Source of the DNA: Rhizobium sp. Root1212 | GTDB taxonomy: Bacteria; Pseudomonadota; Alphaproteobacteria; Rhizobiales; Rhizobiaceae | Assembly: GCF_001424985.1 (NCBI RefSeq) | Contig: NZ_LMDA01000023.1 | Location: 57,495-121,494 of the forward strand | Length of the DNA: 64,000 bases | Direction: 5' to 3' | Shown here: positions 51,863 through 61,143 of the stretch, piece by piece | Position numbering within the stretch: position 1 is the first letter of the stretch | Layout of the letters: every line of letters starts with the position of its first letter | Position numbers and translations under genes: made by a program | Notes under the pieces: generated by a model | What the model saw: only the letters and a program-made list of their open reading frames with translations | Database searches by the model: none | Told to the model about the DNA's origin: nothing

Positions 51863-52915
51863 TCAAAGCCCCAGCATGCGCCGGTTGGCATCCTCATCGG
51901 TGCCGGCGTCGGCGAAATCGTCGAAGGCCTTTTCCGTTACGCGGATGATGTGGTGCTTGACGAATTCAGCCCCTTCGCGGGCGCCGTCTTCCGGGTGCTT
52001 CAGGGCGCATTCCCACTCGACCACGGCCCAGCCGGCAAAATCATTGGCCGCCATTTTCGAGAAGATCGCGCCGAAATCGACCTGACCGTCGCCGAGCGAA
52101 CGGAAGCGGCCGGCGCGGTTCACCCAGCCCTGATAGCCGCCATAGACGCCTTGACGCCCGGTCGGATTGAACTCTGCGTCCTTGACGTGGAACATCTTGA
52201 TCCGGTCCTTGTAGATGTCGATGTTTTCCAGATAGTCGAGGCACTGCAGCACATAGTGCGAGGGATCGTAGAGCATGTTGGCGCGGGCGTGGTTACCGGT
52301 GCGCTCCAGAAACATCTCGTAGGTGATGCCGTCATGCAGGTCTTCGCCGGGGTGGATTTCGTAGCATACATCGACGCCGTTATCCTCGGCATGATCGAGG
52401 ATCGGCTTCCAGCGGCGGGCAAGTTCGTCGAAGGCGGCTTCGACGAGACCGGCCGGGCGCTGCGGCCACGGGTAGACGAAGGGCCAGGCGAGCGCGCCGG
52501 AAAAGCTTGCCATCGCATCGAGGCCGAGGTTCTTCGAAGCGGTCAGTGCCATCTTCACCTGATCGACCGCCCATTCCTGCCGGGCCTTCGGATTGCCGCG
52601 CACTTCGGGGGCTGCAAAGCCGTCGAAGGCCTCGTCATAGGCGGGGTGTACGGCGACGAGCTGACCCTGAAGGTGCGTCGAAAGCTCCGTGACCTCGACG
52701 CCGTTCTCGCGTGCCTTGCCGGCGAATTCGTCGCAATAGGTCTTGGATGTCGCAGCCTTCTTCAGGTCGATCAGGCGGCTGTCCCAGCTCGGAACCTGAA
52801 CGCCCTTGTAGCCGATATCGGCTGCCCATTTGGTGATCGAATCCCAGGAATTGAACGGGGCAGCATCGCCGGCGAACTGGGCAAGAAAGAGCGCGGGGCC
52901 CTTGATGGTCTTCAT
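51863..52915 (-). CDS. Sugar phosphate isomerase/epimerase-type TIM-barrel protein
   Basis: A 350-residue member of the xylose-isomerase-like (AP endonuclease 2) TIM-barrel family. Metal-binding residues lie in CYEIHPGEDLHDG, MLYDPSHYVLQCLDY, MFHVKDAEFNPTG and the closing VVEWECALKHPEDG. This set resembles enzymes acting on keto-sugars or inositols. ATG 52915 has GGAGGAGACGAC upstream. It is followed by the Gfo/Idh dehydrogenase beyond a repeat element and is preceded by a LacI-type operator. Confidence 0.88.
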   Translation of the reverse strand: MKTIKGPALFLAQFAGDAAPFNSWDSITKWAADIGYKGVQVPSWDSRLIDLKKAATSKTYCDEFAGKARENGVEVTELSTHLQGQLVAVHPAYDEAFDGFAAPEVRGNPKARQEWAVDQVKMALTASKNLGLDAMASFSGALAWPFVYPWPQRPAGLVEAAFDELARRWKPILDHAEDNGVDVCYEIHPGEDLHDGITYEMFLERTGNHARANMLYDPSHYVLQCLDYLENIDIYKDRIKMFHVKDAEFNPTGRQGVYGGYQGWVNRAGRFRSLGDGQVDFGAIFSKMAANDFAGWAVVEWECALKHPEDGAREGAEFVKHHIIRVTEKAFDDFADAGTDEDANRRMLGL

Positions 52916-53006
52916 CTGTCGTCTCCTCCGTCGAAGGTCGCTTGATCGACCGGAATTCTTCTTGATCAACGCCTGCGGTACGTACATCCGATAGCGGATG
53001 CTAAAC

Positions 53007-53020
53007 CTGAAACGTTGCAG
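53007..53020. promoter_or_regulatory. LacI-type operator upstream of the isomerase gene
   Basis: CTGAAACGTTGCAG, one mismatch from the perfect palindrome found upstream of the beta-glucosidase gene. It is 92 bases before the isomerase ATG. A small hairpin CATCCG/CGGATG at 52985-53000 lies between. Confidence 0.6.
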
Positions 53021-53103
53021 CAGGGCTGGAAGCTATCATGTTTGTATTTGGGAACAATCCGGTCAAGGCCGGAAATTTTTCGAAATTGCCGTCGAAACAA
53101 AAG

Positions 53104-53130
53104 CTGCCCGCAGCATAACGCCGCGGGCAG
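53104..53130 (-). terminator. Terminator of the sugar ABC operon
   Basis: Stem CTGCCCGCaGC / GCcGCGGGCAG around a short loop, followed on the minus strand by CTTTTGTTTC. It lies just after the substrate-binding protein gene. Confidence 0.85.
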
Positions 53131-53148
53131 TAAAACCTCAAATCCGGA

Positions 53149-54102
53149 TCAGAACGGCGAATCCGGGAAGTAGAAGTCCTTGGCGTTGTCCTTGGTGACC
53201 AGCGTCGCGTCGATCGTGTAGGTGCCGCGAACCGGGACCTGGCCGTAGAAGTTGGCGACGGTCATTTCGAGCGCGGTGCCAACCATTGCCGGCGGATAGA
53301 GAACGTCGACCGGGATCATCTTGTCGCCGTCCATGACCTTCTTGATCATGTCCTTGGAGCCTGCGCCGGCGACGACATACTGGATGTCCTTGCGGCCAGC
53401 CTGTTCGATGGCCTGCAGCACGCCGACGGCCATGTCGTCGTCCTGGCACCAGACCACGTCGATCTTCGGATACTTGGTCAGGTAGTCCTGCATGACCTTG
53501 AAGGCGTCGTCGCGGTTCCAGTTGCCGAACTGGCGGTCGAGAACCTTGACGCCCGAGCCTTCGATACCCTTGTCGAAGCCGTCCTGACGCTGCTGATCGA
53601 TCGGGATCGGCAGGCCGCGGATGACGACGACTTCGGCGTTCGGCGTCGTTGCCTTGATGTATTCGCCGGCCGTCTGGCCGAGCGCCGGGTTGTTGCCGGC
53701 GACGTAGAGGTCGCGAACCGTGTTGTCGTTGACCGACGGGGCACGGTCGACGATGGCGACGAAGGTGCCCTTGCCCTTGACTTCCTTGATGGCGTTGACC
53801 AGCGGGTCCGGATCGGACGGCAGGATCACCAGCGCGTCGATGCCCTGGGTTTCAAGGTCCTGCACGGCGTTGGCCTGGCTTGCCGGATCGGGCGACGTCT
53901 TGACGATGACGTTGAGGCCCGGATGCTGTTCCATCAAGAGCTTGGCGACACGTTCGGCATGAAACACCACCCCCGAGGTCCAGCCATGGTCTGCGGCCGG
54001 GATCGAAACGCCGATCGTAACCTTCTTTTCCTCCTGCGCGTGGGCCACGCCGGCAAACGCCATGATGGCGACGGCCGCAACGCCCAATAGTCCTTTACGC
54101 AT
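53149..54102 (-). CDS. Sugar ABC transporter periplasmic binding protein
   Basis: A 317-residue ribose/xylose-type binding protein (periplasmic binding protein-like I fold). A signal peptide (KGLLGVAAVAIMAFAGVAHA, cleaved at about residue 22) precedes VTIGVSIPAADHGWTSGVVFHAERVAKLL and ALVILPSDPDPLVNAIKEV. The sugar is unknown; close similarity to RbsB-type proteins is of fold only. It is the last gene of the ABC operon, and a strong terminator follows. AGGGAGAGAG precedes the ATG. Confidence 0.9.
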   Translation of the reverse strand: MRKGLLGVAAVAIMAFAGVAHAQEEKKVTIGVSIPAADHGWTSGVVFHAERVAKLLMEQHPGLNVIVKTSPDPASQANAVQDLETQGIDALVILPSDPDPLVNAIKEVKGKGTFVAIVDRAPSVNDNTVRDLYVAGNNPALGQTAGEYIKATTPNAEVVVIRGLPIPIDQQRQDGFDKGIEGSGVKVLDRQFGNWNRDDAFKVMQDYLTKYPKIDVVWCQDDDMAVGVLQAIEQAGRKDIQYVVAGAGSKDMIKKVMDGDKMIPVDVLYPPAMVGTALEMTVANFYGQVPVRGTYTIDATLVTKDNAKDFYFPDSPF

Positions 54103-54165
54103 GTTTCTCTCTCCCTAGTGTTTCGGGTCTGCAATCATGGCCGGGCGACCCAAGGACCCGGTGTT

Positions 54166-55170
54166 TTACGATTTGCGTACCAGCGAACGCTGGACGAGCA
54201 TCGCAATGATGATGATCGCACCCTGGATGGCGCCGATCAGGTATTCGCTGATGAAGTTCGACAAGAGCATGATGTTGCCGACGAGTTCGAGGATGAAGGC
54301 GCCGCAGATCGTGCCCCAGACGCGGCCGGCGCCACCCTTCAGCGCGGTGCCGCCGACGACGACGGCGGTGATCGCCTGCAATTCCCAGAGAATGCCCGTC
54401 GTGGCCGATGTCGAGCCGAGGCGCGGCACATAGAGCAGCACGGCGATGGCGACACACAGGCCCTGAATGACGAAGGCGATGGTGCGAACCCGGTTGACCG
54501 GAATGCCGGAATAGCGGGCGACATCGCTGTTGGAGCCGACCGCGACCACGTGGCGGCCATAGCGGGTGCGATAGAGGATGAAGGCGGCAACCGCTGTCAC
54601 CGCGAGGATGACGACGATCGGCACGGGCACGCCGAGGATGTAGCCGAAATAGGCCGGACGATACATTTCCTGCAGCGCCGGTTCGCGCAACGTGATCGCG
54701 CCGCCCTGGGACAGCCAGGTGGTGAGGCCGCGATAGATGCCCATGGTGCCGAGCGTGGCGATGAAGGGCTCGATCTTGCCGACGGTGGTGATGAGGCCGT
54801 TTGCGAGGCCGCAGGCCGCACCGGCAACGATGGTGAAGGCGATCGCGGCCGTCAGCATCAGGGCCGGGTCGGCGATCACGCCGGAGTTCATGAACAGGAT
54901 CATCAGGCTGGCGACGAAGGCCACCATCGAACCGACGGAAAGATCGAGGTCGCCGGAGGAGATGACGAAGGTGGCGCCCACCGCGATGATCGCGATGAAG
55001 GCGCTGCGGGTCGCGACGTTCGCGAGGTTGGTGATGCCGATGAAGTTCGGATTGACCAGCGCCCCGACGATCAACAGCAGGATCAGCGCCGCAAACGGCG
55101 CCACGGCCCGAAGGTCGATATCACGCCAGCTGCGGCGGCGGATCGCCCGCGCTTCTTCATTCGCACTCAT
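54166..55170 (-). CDS. Sugar ABC transporter permease (RbsC-like)
   Basis: A 334-residue permease with about nine hydrophobic helices. The family signature AVGSNSDVARYSGIPVNRVRTIAFVIQGL is the cytoplasmic coupling loop seen in RbsC-type permeases, and the C-terminal GGTALKGGAGRVWGTICGAFILELVGNIM is typical. I chose ATG 55170; a TTG at 55176 is possible after GGGAGG. It is the middle gene of the ABC operon. Confidence 0.91.
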   Translation of the reverse strand: MSANEEARAIRRRSWRDIDLRAVAPFAALILLLIVGALVNPNFIGITNLANVATRSAFIAIIAVGATFVISSGDLDLSVGSMVAFVASLMILFMNSGVIADPALMLTAAIAFTIVAGAACGLANGLITTVGKIEPFIATLGTMGIYRGLTTWLSQGGAITLREPALQEMYRPAYFGYILGVPVPIVVILAVTAVAAFILYRTRYGRHVVAVGSNSDVARYSGIPVNRVRTIAFVIQGLCVAIAVLLYVPRLGSTSATTGILWELQAITAVVVGGTALKGGAGRVWGTICGAFILELVGNIMLLSNFISEYLIGAIQGAIIIIAMLVQRSLVRKS

Positions 55171-55236
55171 ATCCAAACCGGCCTCCCGTGCCGTTCCTTG
55201 AAGGAACTGGTTTTTATGGTTTCAGCGCCGGCCTCT

Positions 55237-56763
55237 TCAGGCGGCTGCCTTTTTCTTCAATCCTGCGGCGTAGCGCATGATTTCCTGTTCGTTGATTTCG
55301 TCGCCTTCGAGCATGCCGACGATGCGGCCCTCGCGCATGACCGCGACGCGGGTGCAGAGGCCGATGACCTCGGGCATTTCCGAAGAAACGACGATAATCG
55401 AGCGGCCGTCGCGGGCCAGCGCCGAGATGAAATGGTAGATTTGCTGTTTGGTGCCGACATCGATGCCACGCGTCGGCTCGTCGATGATGATGATGTCGGG
55501 TTCGGTTTCCATGACCTTGGCGAGCAGTAGCTTCTGCTGGTTGCCGCCGGACATACGGCCGGCGACGACATTGCCGTCGCGCACGCGGATATCGAAGCGG
55601 CGGCGGGCCTTTTCCAGCGCTGCCGCCTCGCTGGCGGGGCTGAGGTATCCAAGCTTGCCGTGCTTATCGAGAGACTGCAGCGTCAGGTTCGCCGTCATGC
55701 GCGAATTGAGCAGCAGGCCCTTCGACTTGCGGTCCTTGGTCATATAGGCAAGGCCGCTGCGGTTGACGGCGTGGGCGTCGCCCGACGTGACTGACTGGCC
55801 GTGGATCACGACCTCACCGCTGGCGCGGTGGCGCAAACCGGCGACCGCCTCCATCAGTTCCGTGCGGCCCGAGCCAATCAGGCCGGAAAAACCGAGGATC
55901 TCGCCCTTGCGGATATCGAAGGTCGCGTCGTGCACGTAGCCGGTCGAAAGCCCGGTGACGCTGAGGGTGATTTCTTCATCGACGTTGGGTTCGCTTTTTG
56001 CCGGGAAGAGTTTCGACAGTTCGCGGCCGACCATCAACTGGGCGATGGCCTCGCCGTCGAGGATTGCGGTCGGCGACGTCTTGATCCACTGGCCGTCGCG
56101 GAGCACGGTGACGCGGTCGGTCAGTTCCATGACTTCATCGAGCTTGTGGGATACGAACACGAAGCTCGTGCCTTTGTCGCGCAGCTTGCGCACCTGCCGG
56201 AAGAGATAATTGGTTTCCTCGCGCGACAGCACCGCGGTCGGTTCGTCCATGAAGATGATCCGGGCATCGCGGCTGATCGCCTTGGCGATCTCGACCATCT
56301 GCTTGTCGGCGATGGCAAGGCTGCTGATGAGGGCGTTTTCATCGACATGCGAGCCGAGCAGGTCGAGTACCCGGCGGGTCTCGGCTCGCATGAACTTGCG
56401 GTTGAGCACGCCGTAACGGGTGACCTCGCGGCCCAGAAACAGGCTTTCGGTGACCGTCAGGTGTTCGGCGAGGTTGAATTCCTGGTGGATGATGACGATG
56501 CCGAGCGCTTCGGCGGCGCCATTCGGCGGCAGCTTCACCGGCTTGCCGTCGAGCAGGATTTCGCCGGAGGTCGGTTGCTCGAAACCGGAGAGGATTTTGA
56601 CGAGGGTGGACTTGCCGGCGCCGTTTTCGCCCATCAGCGCGTGGATCTCGCCGGCTCGCAAATCGAAATCGACGCTGAAGAGAACCTGCACGCCATTGAA
56701 AGACTTGGCGATTCTCCTCGCGGACAGCACGGTTGCGCCGTCTTCGACGATCTGCGAATTCAT
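55237..56763 (-). CDS. Sugar ABC transporter ATPase, RbsA-like double domain
   Basis: A 508-residue ATPase with two ABC domains. The first (about 10-240) has Walker A GENGAGKSTLVKIL, Q-loop HQEFNLAEHLTV and Walker B IIFMDEPTAVLS. The second (about 260-500) has a degenerate Walker A, GLIGSGRTELMEAVAG, signature MSGGNQQKLLLAK and IIIIDEPTRGIDVGTK, as usual in this family. It energises uptake of a monosaccharide. ATG 56763 follows GGGAGGAC; the longer frame upstream covers the operator. First gene of the operon, divergent from a LacI gene. Confidence 0.93.
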   Translation of the reverse strand: MNSQIVEDGATVLSARRIAKSFNGVQVLFSVDFDLRAGEIHALMGENGAGKSTLVKILSGFEQPTSGEILLDGKPVKLPPNGAAEALGIVIIHQEFNLAEHLTVTESLFLGREVTRYGVLNRKFMRAETRRVLDLLGSHVDENALISSLAIADKQMVEIAKAISRDARIIFMDEPTAVLSREETNYLFRQVRKLRDKGTSFVFVSHKLDEVMELTDRVTVLRDGQWIKTSPTAILDGEAIAQLMVGRELSKLFPAKSEPNVDEEITLSVTGLSTGYVHDATFDIRKGEILGFSGLIGSGRTELMEAVAGLRHRASGEVVIHGQSVTSGDAHAVNRSGLAYMTKDRKSKGLLLNSRMTANLTLQSLDKHGKLGYLSPASEAAALEKARRRFDIRVRDGNVVAGRMSGGNQQKLLLAKVMETEPDIIIIDEPTRGIDVGTKQQIYHFISALARDGRSIIVVSSEMPEVIGLCTRVAVMREGRIVGMLEGDEINEQEIMRYAAGLKKKAAA

Positions 56764-56800
56764 GATGTCCTCCCTGCGGCTCCCATCCGCTTGAGATGTT

Positions 56801-56837
56801 ATGTAAACCTTTACATTGGCCATGTAAAGGTTTACAT
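56801..56837. promoter_or_regulatory. 37-bp double operator between sugar ABC operon and lacI-type gene
   Basis: ATGTAAACCTTTACAT (56801-56816), spacer tggcc, ATGTAAAGGTTTACAT (56822-56837). Each 16-mer is a palindrome with 7-bp arms, and the two are exact reverse complements, so the whole is one perfect palindrome. The centres are 21 bp apart. It is 38 bases before the ATPase start and about 92 before the regulator start. Confidence 0.85.
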
Positions 56838-56929
56838 CGCCCATCAGAGCAGAATTCCTCTTGTCAGGATTTGACCTCCCGGCAAGTCTGTGTAGTGTCC
56901 CGCCGCAAGCAGACCTAAGGCAGAGCGCA

Positions 56930-57961
56930 GTGTCGAATTCCACGCCGGCAACCATCGAAGACGTCGCCCGGATCGCCGAGGTTTCGATCGCGACCGTCTC
57001 GCGTGCGATCCACACGCCGGAGAAAGTGGCCAATTCCACGCGTCTCAAGGTCAGTCAGGCGATCGCCATCACCGGCTATACGACCAATGCCATGGCGCGC
57101 AGCCTGCGGCTCGGCCGCTCCAACATGATCCTGGTGGTGGCGCCGGATATCGGCGACCCCAATTTTTCCAATATTCTTGTCGGCCTCGAAAACGAGGCGC
57201 GGTCCCATGGCTATGGGGTGCTGATCGGCCATACGCAGAACGAGCCCCAGCGCGGCCTCGAATATCTGAAGTTCTTGAATTCCAACCAAGCGGCAGGCTT
57301 GATCCTGTTCACTGGCATCCTGCCTTTCGGCCACCAGACGATGACGGCGCGGCTCCCGCCGAGCGTCGGCGTGTTCGAGCCGGTCTTCAACGGCGGCATT
57401 CCCTATGTCGGGGTCGACGATATCGAGGGTGCGCGCAAGGTGGTGGACCTGCTGCTGGCGGAAGGCCATCGCAAGATCGCGTTCATCGGCGATTCCCGCA
57501 CGCGGCTTGCCTATAGCCGCCGCCGGGAAGGATATGAGGCGGGTCTGGATGCGGCGCATGTGCCGGCCGACCTGCGCATCGTCTTCGAGGGCGATGGCAC
57601 GATCGAAAGCGGGCGTCTTGCAGTCGAGCAGCTTTTCATGCGCGATACGCTGCCGACGGCCTTCATGTGCGTCAACGACCAGACGGCGATTGGCGTGATG
57701 ATCGGGCTTGGCGCGCGCGGCTACGATATTCCGCGCGATTTTTCCGTGACCGGCTTCGACGACGTGCCGCAGGCTTCCTTCATCTCACCGTCGCTGACGA
57801 CGATCCGCCAGCCGCGCACGGCCATCGGCAAGCATGCCATGGCGCTGCTGCTGGAGCTTCTGTCCGACGGCCAACCGGCGGAGACGGAAATCCTGCTGCG
57901 GCCGGATCTCGTGGTACGCAATTCGGTTGCCGCACCTTCCCGGCAGTGGATCAAGCGCTGA
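56930..57961 (+). CDS. LacI-family regulator of the sugar ABC operon
   Basis: A 343-residue repressor. The N-terminal helix-turn-helix is ATIEDVARIAEVSIATVSRAIHTPEKV with the hinge helix NAMARSLRLGRSN; the sugar-binding domain (about 65-335) has VGVDDIEGARKVVDLLL and VTGFDDVPQASFISPSLTTI. GTG 56930 (VSNSTPATIEDV) places the HTH close to the N-terminus, better than the frame starting at 56861. It is divergent from the ABC operon, with the double operator between. Confidence 0.9.
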   Translation: MSNSTPATIEDVARIAEVSIATVSRAIHTPEKVANSTRLKVSQAIAITGYTTNAMARSLRLGRSNMILVVAPDIGDPNFSNILVGLENEARSHGYGVLIGHTQNEPQRGLEYLKFLNSNQAAGLILFTGILPFGHQTMTARLPPSVGVFEPVFNGGIPYVGVDDIEGARKVVDLLLAEGHRKIAFIGDSRTRLAYSRRREGYEAGLDAAHVPADLRIVFEGDGTIESGRLAVEQLFMRDTLPTAFMCVNDQTAIGVMIGLGARGYDIPRDFSVTGFDDVPQASFISPSLTTIRQPRTAIGKHAMALLLELLSDGQPAETEILLRPDLVVRNSVAAPSRQWIKR

Positions 57962-57994
57962 TCCTTACGAACAGCGCCTGACCGGTTTCTCCAC

Positions 57995-59506
57995 TCAACC
58001 GTAACGGCGTGCCGCCGGGCGCTGAACGGCGGACGAAGGCTTGCCGTTCGACACGGTGAACTGTGCGGCAAGTTCCGTCAGCGTGGTGCTGACGCGCATC
58101 AGGTTGTGGGTCGCGGCATTGGTCTGCTCTACCATCGCGGCATTCTGCTGGGTCATGTGATCCATGCTGCCGACCGCCGTGTTGATCTCGCCTATGCCGA
58201 TCGCCTGTTCGCGGGCCGAGCTGGTGATCGCGTCGATGTGGCCGTTGATATGGGCCACCTGTTCGCCGATGTTGCTCAGCGCTTCGCCTGTCTGGTTGAC
58301 GAGGCTGACGCCGCGCAGCACGTCGGCGAAGGATTTGTCGATCAGGCCCTTGATCTCCTTGGCGGCATCGGCGGATTTCTGGGCGAGTTCGCGCACTTCC
58401 TGGGCGACGACGGCAAAGCCCTTGCCGGCCTCACCGGCCCGCGCGGCCTCGACGCCGGCATTCAGCGCGAGCAGGTTGGTCTGGAACGAAATTTCGTCGA
58501 TGACACCGATGATCTGGGTGATGCGGCGCGAGGAATCCTCGATGGCGCTCATGGCGGATACCGCCTGCTCGACCACTTCGCCGGACTTGCGGGCTTCCGC
58601 CGTCGCATGGCCAACGACACGCCGGGCTTCTTCCGTGCGGCTCGCCGATTCCTTCGAGATGGTGGTGATCTCCTCGAGGGCGGCGGCGGTTTCCTCCAGC
58701 GACGCCGCCTGCTGTTCGGTGCGGCGGGCCATGTTGTCGGTGCCGGTGACCAGTTCGCTGGCATTGCCGGAGGTTTCGTCCGCGGCCTGCACGATCGAAC
58801 CGAGCGCCTGGTCGAGCGTCGCCAGCGCGCAGTTGAAATTGTTCTTCATTGCGTCGAATTGCGGCGCGAGGTCTTCGTCGATGGTCGCGGTGAGGTCGCC
58901 CCTGGCGAGGCGCGCCAGCGACGTTTCCATGGCGTGCATCGCGTGATCCTGCTGGTCGGCAAGCAGGCGACGCTCGGCTTCCGATTTCTCGCGGGCTTCC
59001 TGCAAGGCTTCGAGATAGACCGAGATGCCGTAGTCCATGTCGATGAAGGCGGCCTTCATGACGGCGGTGATATCGAGGCTGAGGTCCTTGGCCTTCTTCC
59101 TGTAGAGAAAGCCGTCCAGATGCTTTTCGACGACGGCGCGCACGATCGATTCGACGATCATGGAATAGCCACCGATATACCAGCGGGGTTCCAGGCCGAG
59201 ACGGGCGTGGACGCGGCCGATCGCGGTGACCGCTTCGACATATCCCGCATCGAAATCGGCGCCGGCGATCTTTTCCCAGTGCTTTGCCTGGCGCGATTTG
59301 GCGCTCTTCACATGCGCTTCGCTGGAGAAGAATTTCGAGGTGACGGGATGCGCGGTCGCCTTTTTGTAGAAGGTGTCGAGGGCGCCGTCGAGCGAGGCGG
59401 TGATAACAGGCTTTGCCTGGCGCAGCGCGTCGCGCTCGGCCTTGCCGAGGCCGACGAAATCAAGCCGGTCGCTGAGATCGCGACTAACGGAACCATGTGC
59501 AGTCAT
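57995..59506 (-). CDS. Globin-coupled methyl-accepting chemotaxis protein
   Basis: A 503-residue soluble chemoreceptor with an N-terminal protoglobin sensor domain (about 10-175), as in HemAT. The segment [23 protein letters not shown] carries the expected proximal His and the family RWYIGGY motif, so haem binding and oxygen sensing are likely. A HAMP-like linker and the MCP signalling domain follow, with [19 protein letters not shown] at the tip. It ends RPAARRYG and lacks the NWEEF tether seen in the chemoreceptor at 498-2273. ATG 59506 has AAAGGAT upstream; in-frame starts at 59524 and 59536 are weaker. Confidence 0.9.
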   Translation of the reverse strand: MTAHGSVSRDLSDRLDFVGLGKAERDALRQAKPVITASLDGALDTFYKKATAHPVTSKFFSSEAHVKSAKSRQAKHWEKIAGADFDAGYVEAVTAIGRVHARLGLEPRWYIGGYSMIVESIVRAVVEKHLDGFLYRKKAKDLSLDITAVMKAAFIDMDYGISVYLEALQEAREKSEAERRLLADQQDHAMHAMETSLARLARGDLTATIDEDLAPQFDAMKNNFNCALATLDQALGSIVQAADETSGNASELVTGTDNMARRTEQQAASLEETAAALEEITTISKESASRTEEARRVVGHATAEARKSGEVVEQAVSAMSAIEDSSRRITQIIGVIDEISFQTNLLALNAGVEAARAGEAGKGFAVVAQEVRELAQKSADAAKEIKGLIDKSFADVLRGVSLVNQTGEALSNIGEQVAHINGHIDAITSSAREQAIGIGEINTAVGSMDHMTQQNAAMVEQTNAATHNLMRVSTTLTELAAQFTVSNGKPSSAVQRPAARRYG

Positions 59507-59811
59507 GCTGCTATCCTTTGACATCGAGAGAAACATGCGGGCTGCAGCTTCGACGTCATGTCGGCAGGGGAGGGCACGCGATCTGGAAAATAGAGTTAGG
59601 ATTTCATAGTTAAGAATGACTGAATAAAATACCGCTGCGGCAAAATCGCATCGTCGGTAAGATGCTGCTTTTTCTGGTATTTTCTGGGGTTCTAGCGAAT
59701 GTTAGGGAGGGCTCCGGCAAAATGACGCACCCGACCATCGTCGCATGTCCGGGCCGCCCGAAATAAAAAGGGGCGCCGAGGCGCCCCTTGAAATTGGCAT
59801 CGCGGTCGCGA
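59507..59811. promoter_or_regulatory. Intergenic region between globin-coupled chemoreceptor and xylA
   Basis: About 300 bases holding the chemoreceptor promoter on the minus strand and the xylA terminator at its right end. It is AT-rich around 59590-59640. A short direct repeat TTTTCTGG occurs twice, two bases apart, near 59670-59688. I see no gene. Confidence 0.35.
59764..59790 (-). terminator. Terminator of the xyl operon
   Basis: Perfect 10-bp stem AAGGGGCGCC / GGCGCCCCTT with a two-base loop, followed on the minus strand by TTTATTTCGG. It lies 22 bases after the xylA stop codon. Confidence 0.9.
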
Positions 59812-61119
59812 TCAGACGTAGCGGTTAACGATGTTTTCGAGCAGTTCCTGCTGGCCCGAGCGCGGCTTCGGGTTCAGGTCCGTCTGCTCGACATAAGCCG
59901 CGATCTCGTCAAGGGACATGCCGTTCAGGCGTTTCTGGCCTTCTGCGGTCTTCCAGCCGGCATAGCGGGCTTCGAGCGGAGCCGAGAGCGCCTTGTCCTC
60001 GATCATCTTCGCCGCTGCCTTCAGGCCGCGGGCGCAGCAATCCATGCCGCCGATATGGCCGATCAGGAGGTCGACCGGGTCGATGGACTGGCGGCGCAGC
60101 TTGGCGTCGAAATTGGTGCCGCCCGTGGTAAAGCCGCCGCCGGCCAGAACCTGATAGAAGGCGAGCGCCATTTCCGGCACGTTGTTCGGGAACTGGTCGG
60201 TATCCCAGCCGGACTGGTAGTCGTTGCGGTTCATGTCGATCGAACCGAAGATGCCGAGCGCATTGGCAAGTGCCAGTTCATGCTCGAAGGAATGGCCGGC
60301 GAGGATCGCATGGCCCTGCTCGATATTGACCTTCACCTCGTTTTCAAGGCCGTAGTTCTTGAGGAAGCCGTAGACGGTCGCCACATCGTAGTCGTACTGA
60401 TGCTTGGTCGGCTCCTGCGGCTTAGGCTCGATCAGGATCGCGCCCTTGAAGCCGATCTTGTGCTTGTATTCGACAACCATGTTGACGAAGCGGCCGAGCT
60501 GGTCGAGTTCCTGCTTCAGGTTGGTGTTGAGCAGGGTCTCGTAGCCTTCGCGGCCACCCCACAGCACGTAGTTTTCCCCGCCCAGACGCTGGGTGGCGTC
60601 GATGCAGGTCTTTACCGTCGCTGCGGCAAAGGCAAAGACATCCGGGTCGGGGTTGGTGGCGGCGCCGGACATATAGCGGCGGTTCGAGAAGAGGTTTGCC
60701 GTGCCCCAGAGCAGTTTGACGCCGGTGGCGGCCTGCTTTTCGGCGAAATAATCGACGATCTCGTTCAGGTTCCTGGTGTTTTCGGCGAAGTTCTTGCCTT
60801 CCGGGCGGACGTCGGCGTCGTGGAAGCAGTAGTAGGGCGTGCCGAGCAGCGAGAAGAATTCGAAGGCGACATCGGCCTTCAGCTTGGCGGCCTTCATGCT
60901 GTCTTCAAACCACGGACGCTCGAAGGTCTGGCCGCCGAAGGGATCGCCGCCCGGCCAGACAAAGGTGTGCCAATAGGCGACCGCAAAGCGCAGATGGTCT
61001 TCCATGCGCTTACCGAGAACGATCTCGTCGGGATTGTAGTGGCGGAAGGCGAGCGGATTGGTGCTTTCCGGGCCTTCATATCTGATCTTGGCGATATCGC
61101 CGAAGAAGCCTGTGCTCAT
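59812..61119 (-). CDS. xylA: Xylose isomerase
   Basis: XylA converts D-xylose to D-xylulose. The 435-residue length matches the class II enzymes. Active-site motifs are visible: the catalytic His region [15 protein letters not shown] and [11 protein letters not shown], the metal-binding Glu in [17 protein letters not shown] and [19 protein letters not shown], and [31 protein letters not shown] precedes the ATG. It follows xylB by 24 bases and is the last gene of the operon. Confidence 0.96.
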   Translation of the reverse strand: MSTGFFGDIAKIRYEGPESTNPLAFRHYNPDEIVLGKRMEDHLRFAVAYWHTFVWPGGDPFGGQTFERPWFEDSMKAAKLKADVAFEFFSLLGTPYYCFHDADVRPEGKNFAENTRNLNEIVDYFAEKQAATGVKLLWGTANLFSNRRYMSGAATNPDPDVFAFAAATVKTCIDATQRLGGENYVLWGGREGYETLLNTNLKQELDQLGRFVNMVVEYKHKIGFKGAILIEPKPQEPTKHQYDYDVATVYGFLKNYGLENEVKVNIEQGHAILAGHSFEHELALANALGIFGSIDMNRNDYQSGWDTDQFPNNVPEMALAFYQVLAGGGFTTGGTNFDAKLRRQSIDPVDLLIGHIGGMDCCARGLKAAAKMIEDKALSAPLEARYAGWKTAEGQKRLNGMSLDEIAAYVEQTDLNPKPRSGQQELLENIVNRYV

Positions 61120-61143
61120 GGGTGTCTCCTGTTGGATCTGTTT

